This document shows, one piece after another, positions 7,741-16,394 of a stretch of DNA of 64,000 nucleotides. This DNA comes from DSVZ01 sp964568145 (lineage in GTDB: Bacteria; Verrucomicrobiota; Verrucomicrobiia; Limisphaerales; J093). A program made the position numbers and the translations under genes. Positions within the stretch are counted from its first letter, which is position 1. Each line of letters starts with the position of its first letter. The stretch covers positions 1-64,000 of the forward strand of contig CAZMOZ010000008.1 in the NCBI GenBank assembly GCA_964568145.1, read 5' to 3'. The notes under the pieces were generated by a model. The model was not told the DNA's origin, made no database searches, and worked only from the letters and a program-made list of their open reading frames with translations.

Positions 7741-8579
7741 ACGCGAAGGCCGAAATCAAAGTTCCGGTTGCGCTCCCCGGTCCAAGGGCATCGCTCCGGC
7801 TGCGAGCGGCGGCTTCCGCGCTTCTCGCGGGCGCCTGGCTGGCGTTGTGCGTCTGGCTGGCCGGCACATTCCTGCCGGCGCGGGCTGGGGAGGCGCCGCC
7901 GGCGGTCACCCTGTTCGACGCCGCGAACCGGCTTTACGAGCAGGGCAAGTACCGCGAGGCGGCGGCGGCTTACGAGCAGTTGCTGGCGCAAGGCCGCGCC
8001 ACCAGCGCGCTGTACTTCAACCTGGGCAACGCCTGGTTCAAGGCTGGCGAAGCCGGACGCGCCATCCTGAATTACCGCCTCGCCGAGCGCCTCGCGCCGC
8101 GCGACCCGGACATTCAGGCGAACCTCCGCCTGACGCGCGAACTGGTGCGGGGCGGCCCCGCGCCGGCGCCGTCGTTGTGGCAGCGGGGCATCAACGCGCT
8201 CACGCCGGGCGAATGGGGCTTCCTCACCGTCTTCGGCGCGTGGCTGTGCTTCGGCGCGCTGACCGCCGCCGAGTTGCGGCCCGCGCGCTTGGGCGCGTGT
8301 CGCCGCTGGGCCGCCGTGGCGGGCGTGTTGGCCGTCACGGCCGGCACCTGCCTGGCCGCGCAGTGGTTCACGGGTCGTCGCCACCGGGAGGCGGTGGTCG
8401 TCGCCAACGAAGCCATCGTCCGGTACGGCCCGCTGCAGGTGTCGCGCGAACTGCAAAAGGTCGTGGACGGCACGGAACTGATCGTCCTGGACGAGAAAGA
8501 CGGCTGGTTCCAGGTGGCGGGGCTGGCCCGCGGCACGGGCTGGATTCAAGCGGCGGACGTGGCGTTGTTGCCGCCGTGA
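7737..8579 (+). CDS. BatE-like TPR and SH3 protein
   Basis: A 280-residue protein. A hydrophobic N-terminus (about 22-50, ending in PARAGEAPPA) serves as signal or anchor. It is followed by TPR repeats (FDAANRLYEQGKYREAAAAYEQLL, LYFNLGNAWFKAGEAGRAILNY), one or two membrane helices (FLTVFGAWLCFGAL and AAVAGVLAVTAGTCLAA), and a bacterial SH3-like domain at the C-terminus (VRYGPLQVSRELQKVVDGTELIVL, DGWFQVAGL.GTGWI). This is the layout of BatE, the last gene of bat operons. It starts inside the batD stop (ATGA). Confidence 0.85.
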   Translation: MNAKAEIKVPVALPGPRASLRLRAAASALLAGAWLALCVWLAGTFLPARAGEAPPAVTLFDAANRLYEQGKYREAAAAYEQLLAQGRATSALYFNLGNAWFKAGEAGRAILNYRLAERLAPRDPDIQANLRLTRELVRGGPAPAPSLWQRGINALTPGEWGFLTVFGAWLCFGALTAAELRPARLGACRRWAAVAGVLAVTAGTCLAAQWFTGRRHREAVVVANEAIVRYGPLQVSRELQKVVDGTELIVLDEKDGWFQVAGLARGTGWIQAADVALLPP

Positions 8580-8591
8580 CGGGACAAAGAA

Positions 8592-8637
8592 CAGGGCGAC
8601 CTGCCCTGGATTTGGGGAGCGCAACCGTCCCGGTTGC
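8592..8637 (+). terminator. Two hairpins after the bat operon
   Basis: CAGGGC-gacct-GCCCTG (8592-8608) and GCAACCG-tcc-CGGTTGC (8621-8637) are perfect stems that start 13 bases after the batE stop. Neither has a real T run, so termination or 3'-end protection is only suggested. Confidence 0.4.
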
Positions 8638-8694
8638 CGGGCTCCGGTCTCCCGCCGAAGCCCCTACCCGCCCACCTGTCACCGGCCGAAGTCT

Positions 8695-8782
8695 GACAGC
8701 CGGCCCCTGGCTCAGCAGCCGGGCCCGTCGCCCCTCGGCGGGGGGCGACGGGCCGTCTCCACCGGCGGCAAGAAGGTGAAAT
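8695..8782. repeat. Probable REP-1-related fragment before glyQS
   Basis: The stretch AGCCGGCCCCTGGCTCAG is identical in the REP-1 copy at 58208-58355, and both continue with a 'cctcggcg.gggcgac' segment. Terminal inverted repeats are not clear in this copy. The rest of the space between batE and glyQS shows no gene. Confidence 0.5.
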
Positions 8783-8853
8783 CCAACCCGCGCCCGCAGC
8801 CGGCCGCCGCTTCCTTGACACCGCGCGCGGGCTTCCCGGACACTGCCCGCTTT

Positions 8854-10446
8854 ATGGCGGAGCCCAAAGTCAATGAACTGATGGAGAAGATCGTGTCGCT
8901 GTGCAAGCGGCGCGGGTTCATCTACCAGTCGTCGGAAATCTACGGCGGCATCGCGGGCTTCTGGGATTACGGCCCCCTGGGCGCGGAGCTCAAGCGCAAC
9001 GTCAAGGACCTCTGGTGGCGGACGATGGTCCACCAGCGCGACGACGTCGCGGGCCTGGAGGCGACGATCATCATGGCCCCGCAAATCTGGAAGGCGTCCG
9101 GCCACGTGGACACGTTCAGCGACCCGATGATTGACTGCAAAACCTGCAAGGGCAGGTTCCGCGCTGATCAGATCCAGGACACGCCGTGCCCGCAACGGCC
9201 CAGCAAAATGGTGAGCCAGTGCCACGGCGAAAAAACCGAGCCGCGGCAGTTCAACCTGATGTTCAAAACCACCGTCGGCCCGGTCGAGTCGGACGAGAAC
9301 ATCGCCTACCTCCGCCCCGAGACGGCGCAGGCCATCTTCGCGCAGTTCAAGAACGTGCTGGAGACCTCGCGGCAGAAGGTGCCGTTCGGCATCGGGCAGG
9401 TCGGCAAGGCGTTCCGCAACGAGGTCACCCCGCGCAACTTCACCTTCCGCTCGCGCGAGTTCGAGCAGATGGAGCTCGAGTTCTTCATCAAGCCGGACGA
9501 GGCCGTCGAGGCCATCTGCGGCCGCGTGGCCACGCCCGCCGGCCCCGGCCATCCCGGCGAGCCGCAGCCGGACTGGGGTTGGCAGATGTGGCACCAGTAC
9601 TGGGTCGAGGAGCGCATCCGCTTTTACGAGGGCATCGGCCTGCCGCGCGCCACGCTTGAGGAGTACTGGCAAAAGCCCGCGGAGCTGGCGCATTACGCGC
9701 GCGCCTGCGTGGACATCCTGTTCAAGTTCCCGTTCGGCGCTCAGGAGCTGGAAGGCATCGCCGCCCGCAGCGACTTCGACCTCTCGCAGCACCAGCGCTT
9801 TTCCGGCAAGCCGATGACCGTCTTCGACGAGGAACTGAAGAACGCCTGGGCGAAGCTGCCGAAGGAACAGCAGGACGCGCTCTGGAAGCGCTACTACGAG
9901 GCGCGCCGGAACTACCTCGTCAAGATGGGCGAGGAAGCCGGGAAGGCCGAGGCCCAGGCCCGCGCCGACGCCGACGGCCTCGCGAAGGGCTGGTACGTGC
10001 CGCACGTCATCGAGCCCTCCGCCGGCGTGGACCGGCTCATCCTCGCCTTGGTCTGCCACGCCTTCTCCGAGGAGGAGTCGGTGGACGACAAAGGAAAAAA
10101 GGAAGTCCGCACGGTGATGCGCTTTCACCCCCGCGTGGCGCCGGTGAAGGTGGGCGTGTTCCCGCTTTTGAGGAACCGGCCCGAGTTGGTGGCCAGGGCG
10201 CGCGAGGTGCGCGACCTGCTGCGCCGACGGTTCACGGTCTTTTACGACGAAACCGGCTCGATCGGCCGCCGCTACGCCCGGCAGGACGAGGCCGGCACGC
10301 CGTTCGGGGTGACGATTGACTTCGACACGCTGGGCGAAAAACCGGAGTTGCTGGACACCGTGACCGTGCGCGAGCGCGACACCGGCCAGCAGGCGCGCGT
10401 GGCCATCCGGGACCTGACTGCGTGGCTGGAGGAACGTCTCGGGTAG
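8854..10446 (+). CDS. glyQS: Glycyl-tRNA synthetase, single-chain dimeric type
   Basis: A 530-residue class II synthetase charging tRNA-Gly. The start is ATG 8854 (MAEPKVNELMEKIVSLCKRRG); in-frame sequence upstream is repeat. Seen: the N-terminal IYGGIAGFWDYGPLGAELK, the class II motif 2 region (FRNEVTPRNFTFRSREFEQM), and a C-terminal anticodon-binding domain (VKVGVFPLLRNRPELVARAR, then FYDETGSIGRRYARQDEAGT). This is the single-polypeptide type, not the alpha2beta2 form. The CKTCKGRFRADQ...CPQRP region around residue 90 suggests a partial zinc-type knuckle seen in this family. Confidence 0.95.
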   Translation: MAEPKVNELMEKIVSLCKRRGFIYQSSEIYGGIAGFWDYGPLGAELKRNVKDLWWRTMVHQRDDVAGLEATIIMAPQIWKASGHVDTFSDPMIDCKTCKGRFRADQIQDTPCPQRPSKMVSQCHGEKTEPRQFNLMFKTTVGPVESDENIAYLRPETAQAIFAQFKNVLETSRQKVPFGIGQVGKAFRNEVTPRNFTFRSREFEQMELEFFIKPDEAVEAICGRVATPAGPGHPGEPQPDWGWQMWHQYWVEERIRFYEGIGLPRATLEEYWQKPAELAHYARACVDILFKFPFGAQELEGIAARSDFDLSQHQRFSGKPMTVFDEELKNAWAKLPKEQQDALWKRYYEARRNYLVKMGEEAGKAEAQARADADGLAKGWYVPHVIEPSAGVDRLILALVCHAFSEEESVDDKGKKEVRTVMRFHPRVAPVKVGVFPLLRNRPELVARAREVRDLLRRRFTVFYDETGSIGRRYARQDEAGTPFGVTIDFDTLGEKPELLDTVTVRERDTGQQARVAIRDLTAWLEERLG

Positions 10447-10447
10447 C

Positions 10448-10966
10448 ATGAACGCCACGCTGGCCGCCGCGCTGGCTCCGCCCCGCCGGGCCGCCGGTTT
10501 GTACACCATCGTCGTCGTGAAGCTGGGCAAGGCCCTGCTGCTGCTGGCGGTGGCGCTGGGCATTTACAGCCTGCTCGGCAACAACCTGGCGCGGGAGTTC
10601 GAGGACTTGCTGCGCCTGCTGCGCCAGAACCCGGAGCATGAGTTCTGGACGACGCTGGCGGCCAGGGTCGAGCAACTCACCCCCGCCGGGATCAAGTCGC
10701 TCGCCTCGGGCACGTTGCTGTACGCGGTGTTGCTGGTGGTCGAGAGTCTGGGGCTGCTGTGGGGAAGCTGGTGGGCCGTGTGGCTGGCCATCGCCGAGAC
10801 GGCGTTCTTCATCCCCATCGAGATGATGGACCTGTTCCACCGCTTCCGCCTCGGGATCGCCCTGCTGCTGGTGGTCAACGTCCTGATCGTCACCTACCTC
10901 GTCCGGAACCGGCGGCGGCTGTTTGGAAATCATCAGCCGGCGCCGGTCACGGCGGCTTTGCATTGA
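10448..10966 (+). CDS. DUF2127 membrane protein
   Basis: A 172-residue membrane protein with about four hydrophobic segments (residues 20-45, 92-108, 110-125, 137-152). The pattern GLYTIVVVKLGKALLLLAVALGIYSLLG at the start, and 'WAVWLAIAETAFFIPIEMMDL' later, fit DUF2127, a family without a proven function. It starts one base after the glyQS stop and its end overlaps the upstream part of the queA region, so it is probably co-transcribed with both. Confidence 0.75.
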   Translation: MNATLAAALAPPRRAAGLYTIVVVKLGKALLLLAVALGIYSLLGNNLAREFEDLLRLLRQNPEHEFWTTLAARVEQLTPAGIKSLASGTLLYAVLLVVESLGLLWGSWWAVWLAIAETAFFIPIEMMDLFHRFRLGIALLLVVNVLIVTYLVRNRRRLFGNHQPAPVTAALH

Positions 10967-10997
10967 GGCGCGGCGCGGCGGCCGCCAGAATGGCGCC

Positions 10998-12071
10998 GTG
11001 CGCACCGCAGACTTCTCCTTCGATCTGCCGCCGGAGTTGATCGCGCAACATCCGGCGCCGCGGCGGGACGCTTCGCGGCTGCTGGTGTTGAACCGCGCGG
11101 ACGGGCACATCGAGCACCGGCGCTTCCCGGACCTGCTCGAGTTTCTGCGCGCCGGCGACGTGCTGGTGTTGAACGATTCGCGCGTCCTCCCCGCCCGCCT
11201 GCGCGGTTTCAAGCCCGCCAGCGGCGGCGAGGTCGAGGCGCTGCTGGTCGGGGAGAACGCCCCGCACGACTGGTGGACGATGCTGCGGCCGGGCAAGCGC
11301 GTCCGCGCGGGGACGCGGCTCGAGTTCAAGCCCGCGAATCCGCGCGCCGCCGGACGCCTGGCGGCCACGGTGGTGGCGAAGAATTCGGAAGGACTCTACC
11401 GGCTCGAGTTCGATCGGGCGGACGTGCGCGAAGCCCTCGAGGATTTCGGCGAAGTGCCGTTGCCGCCGTACATCCAGCGGCCCGGCGCGCCCGCCCCCGT
11501 GGACCGCGAGCGCTACCAGACGGTCTTTGCCCGGCCGCCCGGTTCGGTGGCCGCGCCCACCGCGGGACTGCACTTCACGCCGGAGTTGTTGGACCGCGCG
11601 CGCGCGCGCGGCGTCGAGGTGCGCTTTCTCACCTTGCACGTCGGATTGGGCACGTTCGCGCCGGTGAAGGCCGCGCGCGTCGAGGATCACGTCATGCACG
11701 AAGAGGCGTACGAACTGCCGGCCGGGACCGCCGCCGCCATCAACGCCGCCCGCGCGCAAGGCCGGCGCGTGATCGCCGTCGGCACCACCAGCGTGCGCGT
11801 GCTCGAAAGCGTGGCGGCGGAGTGTGGCGGGGCGTTGACGCCCCGGCGCGGGCGCACCCGGCTGTTCATCCACCCGCCGCACCGGTTCCGGGTCGTGGAC
11901 GTCTTGCTGACGAACTTCCACCTGCCCGGGTCCACGCTGTTGATGCTGGTGTGCGCGTTTGCCGCACCGGGCGGGACGCACGGCCGGGACCTGGTGCTGG
12001 CCGCGTACGCCGAAGCCGTGCGGAAACGCTACCGGTTCTTCAGCTACGGCGACGCCATGTTGCTGCTATGA
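10998..12071 (+). CDS. queA: S-adenosylmethionine:tRNA ribosyltransferase-isomerase
   Basis: A 357-residue enzyme of queuosine synthesis. It moves the ribosyl part of S-adenosylmethionine onto 7-aminomethyl-7-deazaguanine in tRNA to form epoxyqueuosine. A GTG start at 10998 (VRTADFSFDLPPELIAQHP) matches the family's N-terminus and gives normal length. Seen: DVLVLNDSRVLPARL, SVAAPTAGLHFTPELL, HVGLGTFAPVKA, and TNFHLPGSTLLMLVCAF. The stop overlaps the next start as ATGA, coupling it to the reductase gene. Confidence 0.95.
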   Translation: MRTADFSFDLPPELIAQHPAPRRDASRLLVLNRADGHIEHRRFPDLLEFLRAGDVLVLNDSRVLPARLRGFKPASGGEVEALLVGENAPHDWWTMLRPGKRVRAGTRLEFKPANPRAAGRLAATVVAKNSEGLYRLEFDRADVREALEDFGEVPLPPYIQRPGAPAPVDRERYQTVFARPPGSVAAPTAGLHFTPELLDRARARGVEVRFLTLHVGLGTFAPVKAARVEDHVMHEEAYELPAGTAAAINAARAQGRRVIAVGTTSVRVLESVAAECGGALTPRRGRTRLFIHPPHRFRVVDVLLTNFHLPGSTLLMLVCAFAAPGGTHGRDLVLAAYAEAVRKRYRFFSYGDAMLLL

Positions 12072-12850
12072 CCAAACGTCCGGCCAGCGAAACAGACCGC
12101 ATCACCCGGCTGCCCGCGCGGGCGGGGCTTCGCCGCGCGACGCGGCCGTTTGTGTTCGTCAACATGGCCATGACCGCGGACGGCAAGATCGCGACCGCGA
12201 ACCGGCGGGTGACGCATTTCGGCAGCCGGCGCGACGTTGCGCATCTGTACGAACTCCGCGCCACGGCGGACGCGGTGATGTGCGGCGCGCGCACGGCCAA
12301 CGCGGACGTGACGCTGGGGCCGGGCGGGCTGAAGTACCGCCGGCTCCGGCTGCGGCGCGGGCTCGCCGAGTTCAACCTGCGGGTGCTGGTCAGCGGCTCG
12401 GGCTCGCTCGATCCGGGACTGCCGCTGTTCGCGAAGCGGTTTTCGCCCATCATCGTGCTGACCACGGGCCGGGCCGGCGCGCGGCGGTTGCGACGGCTGG
12501 CCGCGGTGGCGGACGAAGTGGTCGTGGCGGGCCAGCGCGAACTGAATTTCGGCGCGGCGCTGGCGCATCTTCGGGAGCGCTGGGGAGTGCGGCGGTTGCT
12601 GTGTGAAGGCGGCGGCGAGCTGGACGACGCGTTGGTTCGCGCGGACCTGGTGGACGAACTGCACCTCACGTTCTGCCCGTTCATTTTCGGCGGTCGCGAC
12701 GCGCCGACCATCGTCGACGGCCGGGGGCTGGCCCGGCTGGCCGACGCGCGGCGGTTCCACCTGGTGCGCCGGCGCCGGGTGGGGGAGGAACTGTTTTGCG
12801 TTTTTGCCCGCGACCGTAGGGCGCGCGCCAAGCCGCGGCGGCGCGGGTAG
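12068..12850 (+). CDS. RibD C-terminal-type reductase
   Basis: A 260-residue protein matching the RibD C-terminal reductase fold, which reduces a pyrimidine ribosylamine phosphate with NADPH in riboflavin synthesis. Seen: PFVFVNMAMTADGKIAT at the substrate site, HLYELRATADAVMCGARTA, then VRRLLCEGGGELDDALVRADLVDELHLT and PFIFGG. There is no deaminase domain, so this is the stand-alone reductase form; such proteins are sometimes dihydrofolate reductase-like with other substrates. The basic Arg-rich tail is unusual. The start overlaps the queA stop. The substrate is not proven. Confidence 0.8.
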   Translation: MTKRPASETDRITRLPARAGLRRATRPFVFVNMAMTADGKIATANRRVTHFGSRRDVAHLYELRATADAVMCGARTANADVTLGPGGLKYRRLRLRRGLAEFNLRVLVSGSGSLDPGLPLFAKRFSPIIVLTTGRAGARRLRRLAAVADEVVVAGQRELNFGAALAHLRERWGVRRLLCEGGGELDDALVRADLVDELHLTFCPFIFGGRDAPTIVDGRGLARLADARRFHLVRRRRVGEELFCVFARDRRARAKPRRRG

Positions 12851-12900
12851 TCCAAAAACCAGGCCGGTGGGGCGAGACTCGGTCGAGCCCTGCAAGTTGG

Positions 12901-12970
12901 GTTCGTGGTTCGCGGTCACGAGTCACTGGTCACTGGTCACTGGTTACTGGTCACTGGCTATTGGCTACTG
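12901..12970. repeat. Tandem heptamer repeat (GTCACTG type)
   Basis: Seven consecutive 7-base units from 12922 to 12970 (GTCACTG three times, GTTACTG, GTCACTG, GCTATTG, GCTACTG). They are preceded by two TTCGTGG-type units like those before batB. This lies in the 408-base space between the reductase gene and rpmI, which otherwise holds a REP-1 right end and no visible gene. Confidence 0.85.
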
Positions 12971-13090
12971 GGGGCGGACGCTGGAACGCCGGATACCAGG
13001 GGCCGGCTACCCGATGCCGAGTCCCCGCCCACTGCTCACCACTTCCCTTCTGAGTTTCTGAGTTTGGGCTTTCTCGCCGGGTCCACCGGG

Positions 13091-13172
13091 CTGGGAGCCA
13101 GGCTCTACGGCTGGCAGCATGCCGGCGCTATTCCGGAAGACGGTATGGCCGGCATGAAATTGAGATGCGCCC
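13091..13172. repeat. Partial REP-1 repeat, right end
   Basis: Ends in ATGAAATTGAGATGCGCCC. Its AAATTGAGATGCGCCC part is the exact reverse complement of the left end of the copy at 62335 (GGGCGCATCTCAATTT). The left part is shortened. It sits shortly before rpmI, so it could be transcribed in that leader. Confidence 0.7.
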
Positions 13173-13258
13173 GTTCCTGATTTTCCGCGAAATTCCCGCT
13201 TGCGCCAAAGACCGACGCCCCTAAGATGCCCGCTCTTTTCGACTCGATCATCTTGGCT

Positions 13259-13474
13259 ATGCGTCGTCCCAAAGGCATCAAGACCCGGAAATCGGTGGCC
13301 AAACGGTTCAAAATCACCGGCACCGGCAAGGTCCTGCGCTCCCACGCCGGGCGCCGGCACCTGCTTTCCACCAAGAACGCCAAACGCCGTCGCCGCCTGC
13401 GCTCCACCGTGGTGGTGGACCCGACCGACGCGTACCGCATCACCCAGAACCTGCCGTTCAGCCATCGTGGCTGA
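13259..13474 (+). CDS. rpmI: Large ribosomal subunit protein bL35
   Basis: A 71-residue basic protein. ATG 13259 gives MRRPKGIKTRKSVAKRFKIT, then GTGKVLRSHAGRRHLLSTKN, the bL35 signature. An in-frame ATG 33 bases upstream would add residues not seen in the family. infC, which usually comes before rpmI, is absent; the reductase gene and repeats stand there instead. Confidence 0.93.
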   Translation: MRRPKGIKTRKSVAKRFKITGTGKVLRSHAGRRHLLSTKNAKRRRRLRSTVVVDPTDAYRITQNLPFSHRG

Positions 13475-13503
13475 GCCCGGCTTTCTCCAACCGCTGACCA
13501 GCC

Positions 13504-13881
13504 ATGCGTGTCACCAACGCTCCCGCCTCCCGGAAACGCCGCAAACGGATGCTCCGTCGCGCGAAGGGCTTCCGGATGCGCCGCTCGAAGCTCTATCGCT
13601 ACGCCTCCGACGCTGTGGACCACGGCATGGTCTATGCTTATCGCGACCGGAAAGTGCGCAAGCGGACCTTCCGCGCCTTGTGGCAGATCCGCATCAACGC
13701 CGCCGTGCGCGCGGCCGGCCTCACGTACAGCCGGTTCATCGAAGGGCTGAAGGCCGCGAAGGTGGCGCTGGACCGCAAGATTCTGGCCGACCTCGCGGCC
13801 ACGGACGCCCCGGCCTTTGCTGAGGTAGTCAAGCTCGCCCGGCAGGCACTGCAGGCCAAGACCGCCGCGAAAGCGGCCTGA
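13504..13881 (+). CDS. rplT: Large ribosomal subunit protein bL20
   Basis: A 125-residue basic protein that binds 23S rRNA early in assembly of the large subunit. Seen: MRVTNAPASRKRRKRMLRRA, KGFRMRRSKLYRYASDAVDH, the RDRKVRKRTFRALWQIRINA segment and YSRFIEGLK. It follows rpmI by 29 bases as in most bacteria. The C-terminal KTAAKAA tail is a small extension. Confidence 0.95.
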   Translation: MRVTNAPASRKRRKRMLRRAKGFRMRRSKLYRYASDAVDHGMVYAYRDRKVRKRTFRALWQIRINAAVRAAGLTYSRFIEGLKAAKVALDRKILADLAATDAPAFAEVVKLARQALQAKTAAKAA

Positions 13882-13890
13882 CCCGCGGCG

Positions 13891-13932
13891 GCGGCCGTCG
13901 CCCGCAGTTCATCGGTGGGCGCGGACGGCCGC
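13891..13932 (+). terminator. Strong hairpin between rplT and pheS
   Basis: GCGGCCGTC (13891-13899) pairs with GACGGCCGC (13924-13932), with a further GCCC/GGGC pair inside. It starts 10 bases after the rplT stop. There is no T run, so it may be a partial terminator or an attenuator in front of pheS rather than a full stop. Confidence 0.5.
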
Positions 13933-13984
13933 TGGACAGGCTTGTCATCACCGGCCGGCTCCGCGGGCGTTCAACTGCGCAACC

Positions 13985-14989
13985 ATGTCTTCGCTGCCTG
14001 ACATTGTCCCGCTCAAGCAGGACGCGCTGGCCGCCTTCGCCGCGGCGGAAAACCCCGCCGCCCTCGAGCAGGCGCGCGCGGCGTTTCTGGGGGTCAACGG
14101 CCGGTTCACCGCGTTACTGAAATCGCTCGGCAGTCTGCCCAAGGAGGAGCGCCCCACCGCAGGCAAGCTCCTGAACGCGGTCAAAACCGAACTCGAGGCG
14201 GCGCTGGCTGCCCGGCGGGAGGCCCTCGAATTGCAGGCCACCCGGCCCGCCCACCCCAGCGACTTCAGCCTGCCCGGCCGGCGCCGGGTTCTGGGCCACC
14301 TGCACCCGCTCACCCTGGTCACGGAGGACATCGTCCGCAGTTTCCGCAAACTGGGCTTCGCGGTCGCGGACGGGCCGGAGGTCGAGGATGAATATCACTG
14401 CTTCGATGCGTTGAACACACCGGTGGACCATCCGGCGCGGGACACCCAGGACACCTTTTACCTGGCCACGCCCAAGCGGCTGCTGCTGCGCACGCACACC
14501 TCGTCGGTCCAGATCCGGGTCATGTCCCGGCAGCCGCCACCGGTGCGGATCATCGTCCCCGGCCGGGTGTACCGGCGCGACAATGCAGACGCCACCCACA
14601 ACCCGACCTTCCACCAAGTCGAGGGCCTCTACGTGGACCGCGGCGTGACCGTGGGCGACCTGAAAGGAACGGTCGAGTTCGTGTTCAAGGAACTCATGGG
14701 GCCGGAGACGAAGATCCGCTTCCGACCGCACTACTTCAGCTACACCGAGCCGAGCTTCGAGATTGATTTCGGGAGCGCCCTGACGCGCAAGATGGGCAAG
14801 GAATGGCTGGAGATCGCCGGCTGCGGCATGGTGCATCCGCAGGTGTTCGAGAACGTGGGTTACGATCCGGAGGTCTGGACCGGCTGGGCGTTTGGCTTCG
14901 GCATCGAGCGGATCGCCATGATCCGGTACGGCATCCCGGACATCCGGCTGTTCTACCAGAACGACGTGCGGTTTCTGCGGCAGTTTTGA
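13985..14989 (+). CDS. pheS: Phenylalanyl-tRNA synthetase alpha subunit
   Basis: A 334-residue catalytic subunit of class II PheRS. It has an N-terminal coiled-coil (about 1-90) and a catalytic domain with FAVADGPEVEDEYHCFDALN, HTSSVQIRVM, YRRDNADATHNPTFHQVEGL and FGFGIERIAMIRYGIPDIR near the end. Length and start are normal. The beta subunit gene pheT, which usually follows, is not here; a repeat and an oppositely oriented rhomboid gene follow instead, so pheT must lie elsewhere. Confidence 0.95.
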   Translation: MSSLPDIVPLKQDALAAFAAAENPAALEQARAAFLGVNGRFTALLKSLGSLPKEERPTAGKLLNAVKTELEAALAARREALELQATRPAHPSDFSLPGRRRVLGHLHPLTLVTEDIVRSFRKLGFAVADGPEVEDEYHCFDALNTPVDHPARDTQDTFYLATPKRLLLRTHTSSVQIRVMSRQPPPVRIIVPGRVYRRDNADATHNPTFHQVEGLYVDRGVTVGDLKGTVEFVFKELMGPETKIRFRPHYFSYTEPSFEIDFGSALTRKMGKEWLEIAGCGMVHPQVFENVGYDPEVWTGWAFGFGIERIAMIRYGIPDIRLFYQNDVRFLRQF

Positions 14990-15068
14990 CCCGCGGCGGC
15001 GGACAACCGCACTCCGCCGGAGCCAGGGCGGGTTTTCAGCCCGAACTACGAAGGCGGGCCACCAAGAG

Positions 15069-15127
15069 CACCGGCATCCTTGCCGGTGAATTCGTCCGGC
15101 TGTGTTGTGCCGGCAAAGATGCCGGCG
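15069..15127. repeat. Two GC-rich hairpins downstream of pheS
   Basis: CACCGGCA-tcct-TGCCGGTG (15069-15088) and GCCGGCA-aaga-TGCCGGC (15109-15126) are perfect stems with similar arms. They lie between the convergent pheS and rhomboid genes and could act on the 3' ends of both transcripts. No T run is present. Confidence 0.6.
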
Positions 15128-15206
15128 CTCCCAGTCCAGTGGCAGGCCCTTCCGGGTGAATTTCGCGAACGAGGCCGTCCGCGCTCCGATCAACGCGGGT
15201 CCGGCT

Positions 15207-16091
15207 TCAGCGCTTCAGCATCCGCGCCCGTGCTTGCTCGAGGATGCGGCGCTCCCGTTCGGTGAGACTCTGGAGGCCGTGCGCGGAAATCTTGTCGAGG
15301 ATGGGATCCACCTCGCGGCGGATGAATTCGGCCGGCGGCAACTCCTCCGGCGCCGGTTCCGGTCGGCTGCGCGTCCGCGTGTCGCCGCGTTGCGCCCGCA
15401 CCAGTTCGCCGTGTCGTTCGGCCGGGTGGGAAACAGTCCGCCAGTCGAACAGCCGCCGCTCCAGCCGGACGAACCAGTGGACGTAGGCCATACCGCCCAG
15501 CAAGCCGCCGAGATGCGCGGCGTGCGCCACTCCGGGCTCCGAAGGCACCAGCACGAAAAACACCGTCACGCCCAGCGTGAACAACAGCAGGTGCCACGCG
15601 CGGATCGGCAGCAGGAACATGAACAGGAACGTCCGGTCCCGCTCCAGCAGCGCGAAGGCGGCCAGCAGCCCGCACACCCCGGCCGAGGCGCCCATCGTGG
15701 GCATGCCGAAATGCCGCGGGATCAGCAGGGCCAGCGTCGCCTGCAAGAGCCCGCCCAGGAAACTGCTGCCGAAATACACTTCGAGCAGCCGCGCCTTGCC
15801 GAGCGCCGCCTCCAGCGGCCGGCCCAGGAAGAACAACCCGATGGCGTTGCACACGAAGTGCCAGCTCCCGAGATGCAGGAACTGGAAAGTGAACAACTGC
15901 CAGTACTTCCCGGTCTCCAGTCCATCGCGACTCAGCGCCAGCTCCTGCTCGACCGGCCAGCGCAGGTACACCGCGTTGATGTTCTGGAACACGAACATGA
16001 CCAGGTTCACGGCCAGCAGCAGGGTCGTGGCCGACGGCACTGGCAGGCGCCGCGGCCTTCGATCGCGCATATATGGCCGGTCGTAAAGCAT
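15207..16091 (-). CDS. Rhomboid-family intramembrane serine protease
   Basis: A 294-residue protein from ATG 16091 (MLYDRPYMRDRRPRRLPVP); another ATG lies 36 bases further out. It has about six membrane helices. Catalytic features are present: HFVCNAIGLFFLG in helix 2, the serine in MPTMGASAGVCGLLAAF, and the histidine in VAHAAHLGGLLGGMAY, so the Ser-His dyad looks intact. A soluble C-terminal region (about 205-294) ends with IRREVDPILDKISAHGLQSL then TERERRILEQARARM, a short helical module that Verrucomicrobia-type rhomboids often carry. It would cleave membrane-anchored proteins in the bilayer; the substrate is unknown. Confidence 0.88.
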   Translation of the reverse strand: MLYDRPYMRDRRPRRLPVPSATTLLLAVNLVMFVFQNINAVYLRWPVEQELALSRDGLETGKYWQLFTFQFLHLGSWHFVCNAIGLFFLGRPLEAALGKARLLEVYFGSSFLGGLLQATLALLIPRHFGMPTMGASAGVCGLLAAFALLERDRTFLFMFLLPIRAWHLLLFTLGVTVFFVLVPSEPGVAHAAHLGGLLGGMAYVHWFVRLERRLFDWRTVSHPAERHGELVRAQRGDTRTRSRPEPAPEELPPAEFIRREVDPILDKISAHGLQSLTERERRILEQARARMLKR

Positions 16092-16394
16092 TGCCGGGAG
16101 ATTAAGCGCGCGAGCGGGCCTTTTCAACGGCCTTTCGCATTCGGGCGGGACAGCGGGTGCAACTCTCCGGCTGGGGCTGACGCGAGGGAGCTACCGCGGG
16201 GCTGGCGAACCTGCCGGCCAGGCTGTTGGCGGGTCGCCAACGTCGGCGACTGCGGCGGTCGCGCACCCATTCCCGCCGTGACATTCGTGGTCGGGTTTTG
16301 TCCAACCAGACAGTCCGGGGCCCCGCAGCCGGCTCGGGCCGTGCCAAACAAAAGGCTGTGGCATTACCCCCGGCGGCGACCCTAGACTTGGCCC
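16092..16394. other. Divergent intergenic region
   Basis: The 303 bases between the rhomboid gene and the divergent TPR gene contain no plausible coding frame. One perfect hairpin, GTCGCC-aacgtc-GGCGAC, lies at 16233-16250. Promoters for both genes should be here, but no clear -35/-10 pair is visible. Confidence 0.5.

Noticed and set aside
12901..12970. CRISPR-like array
   Set aside because: The units are 7-base tandem repeats without spacers and no cas genes are nearby.
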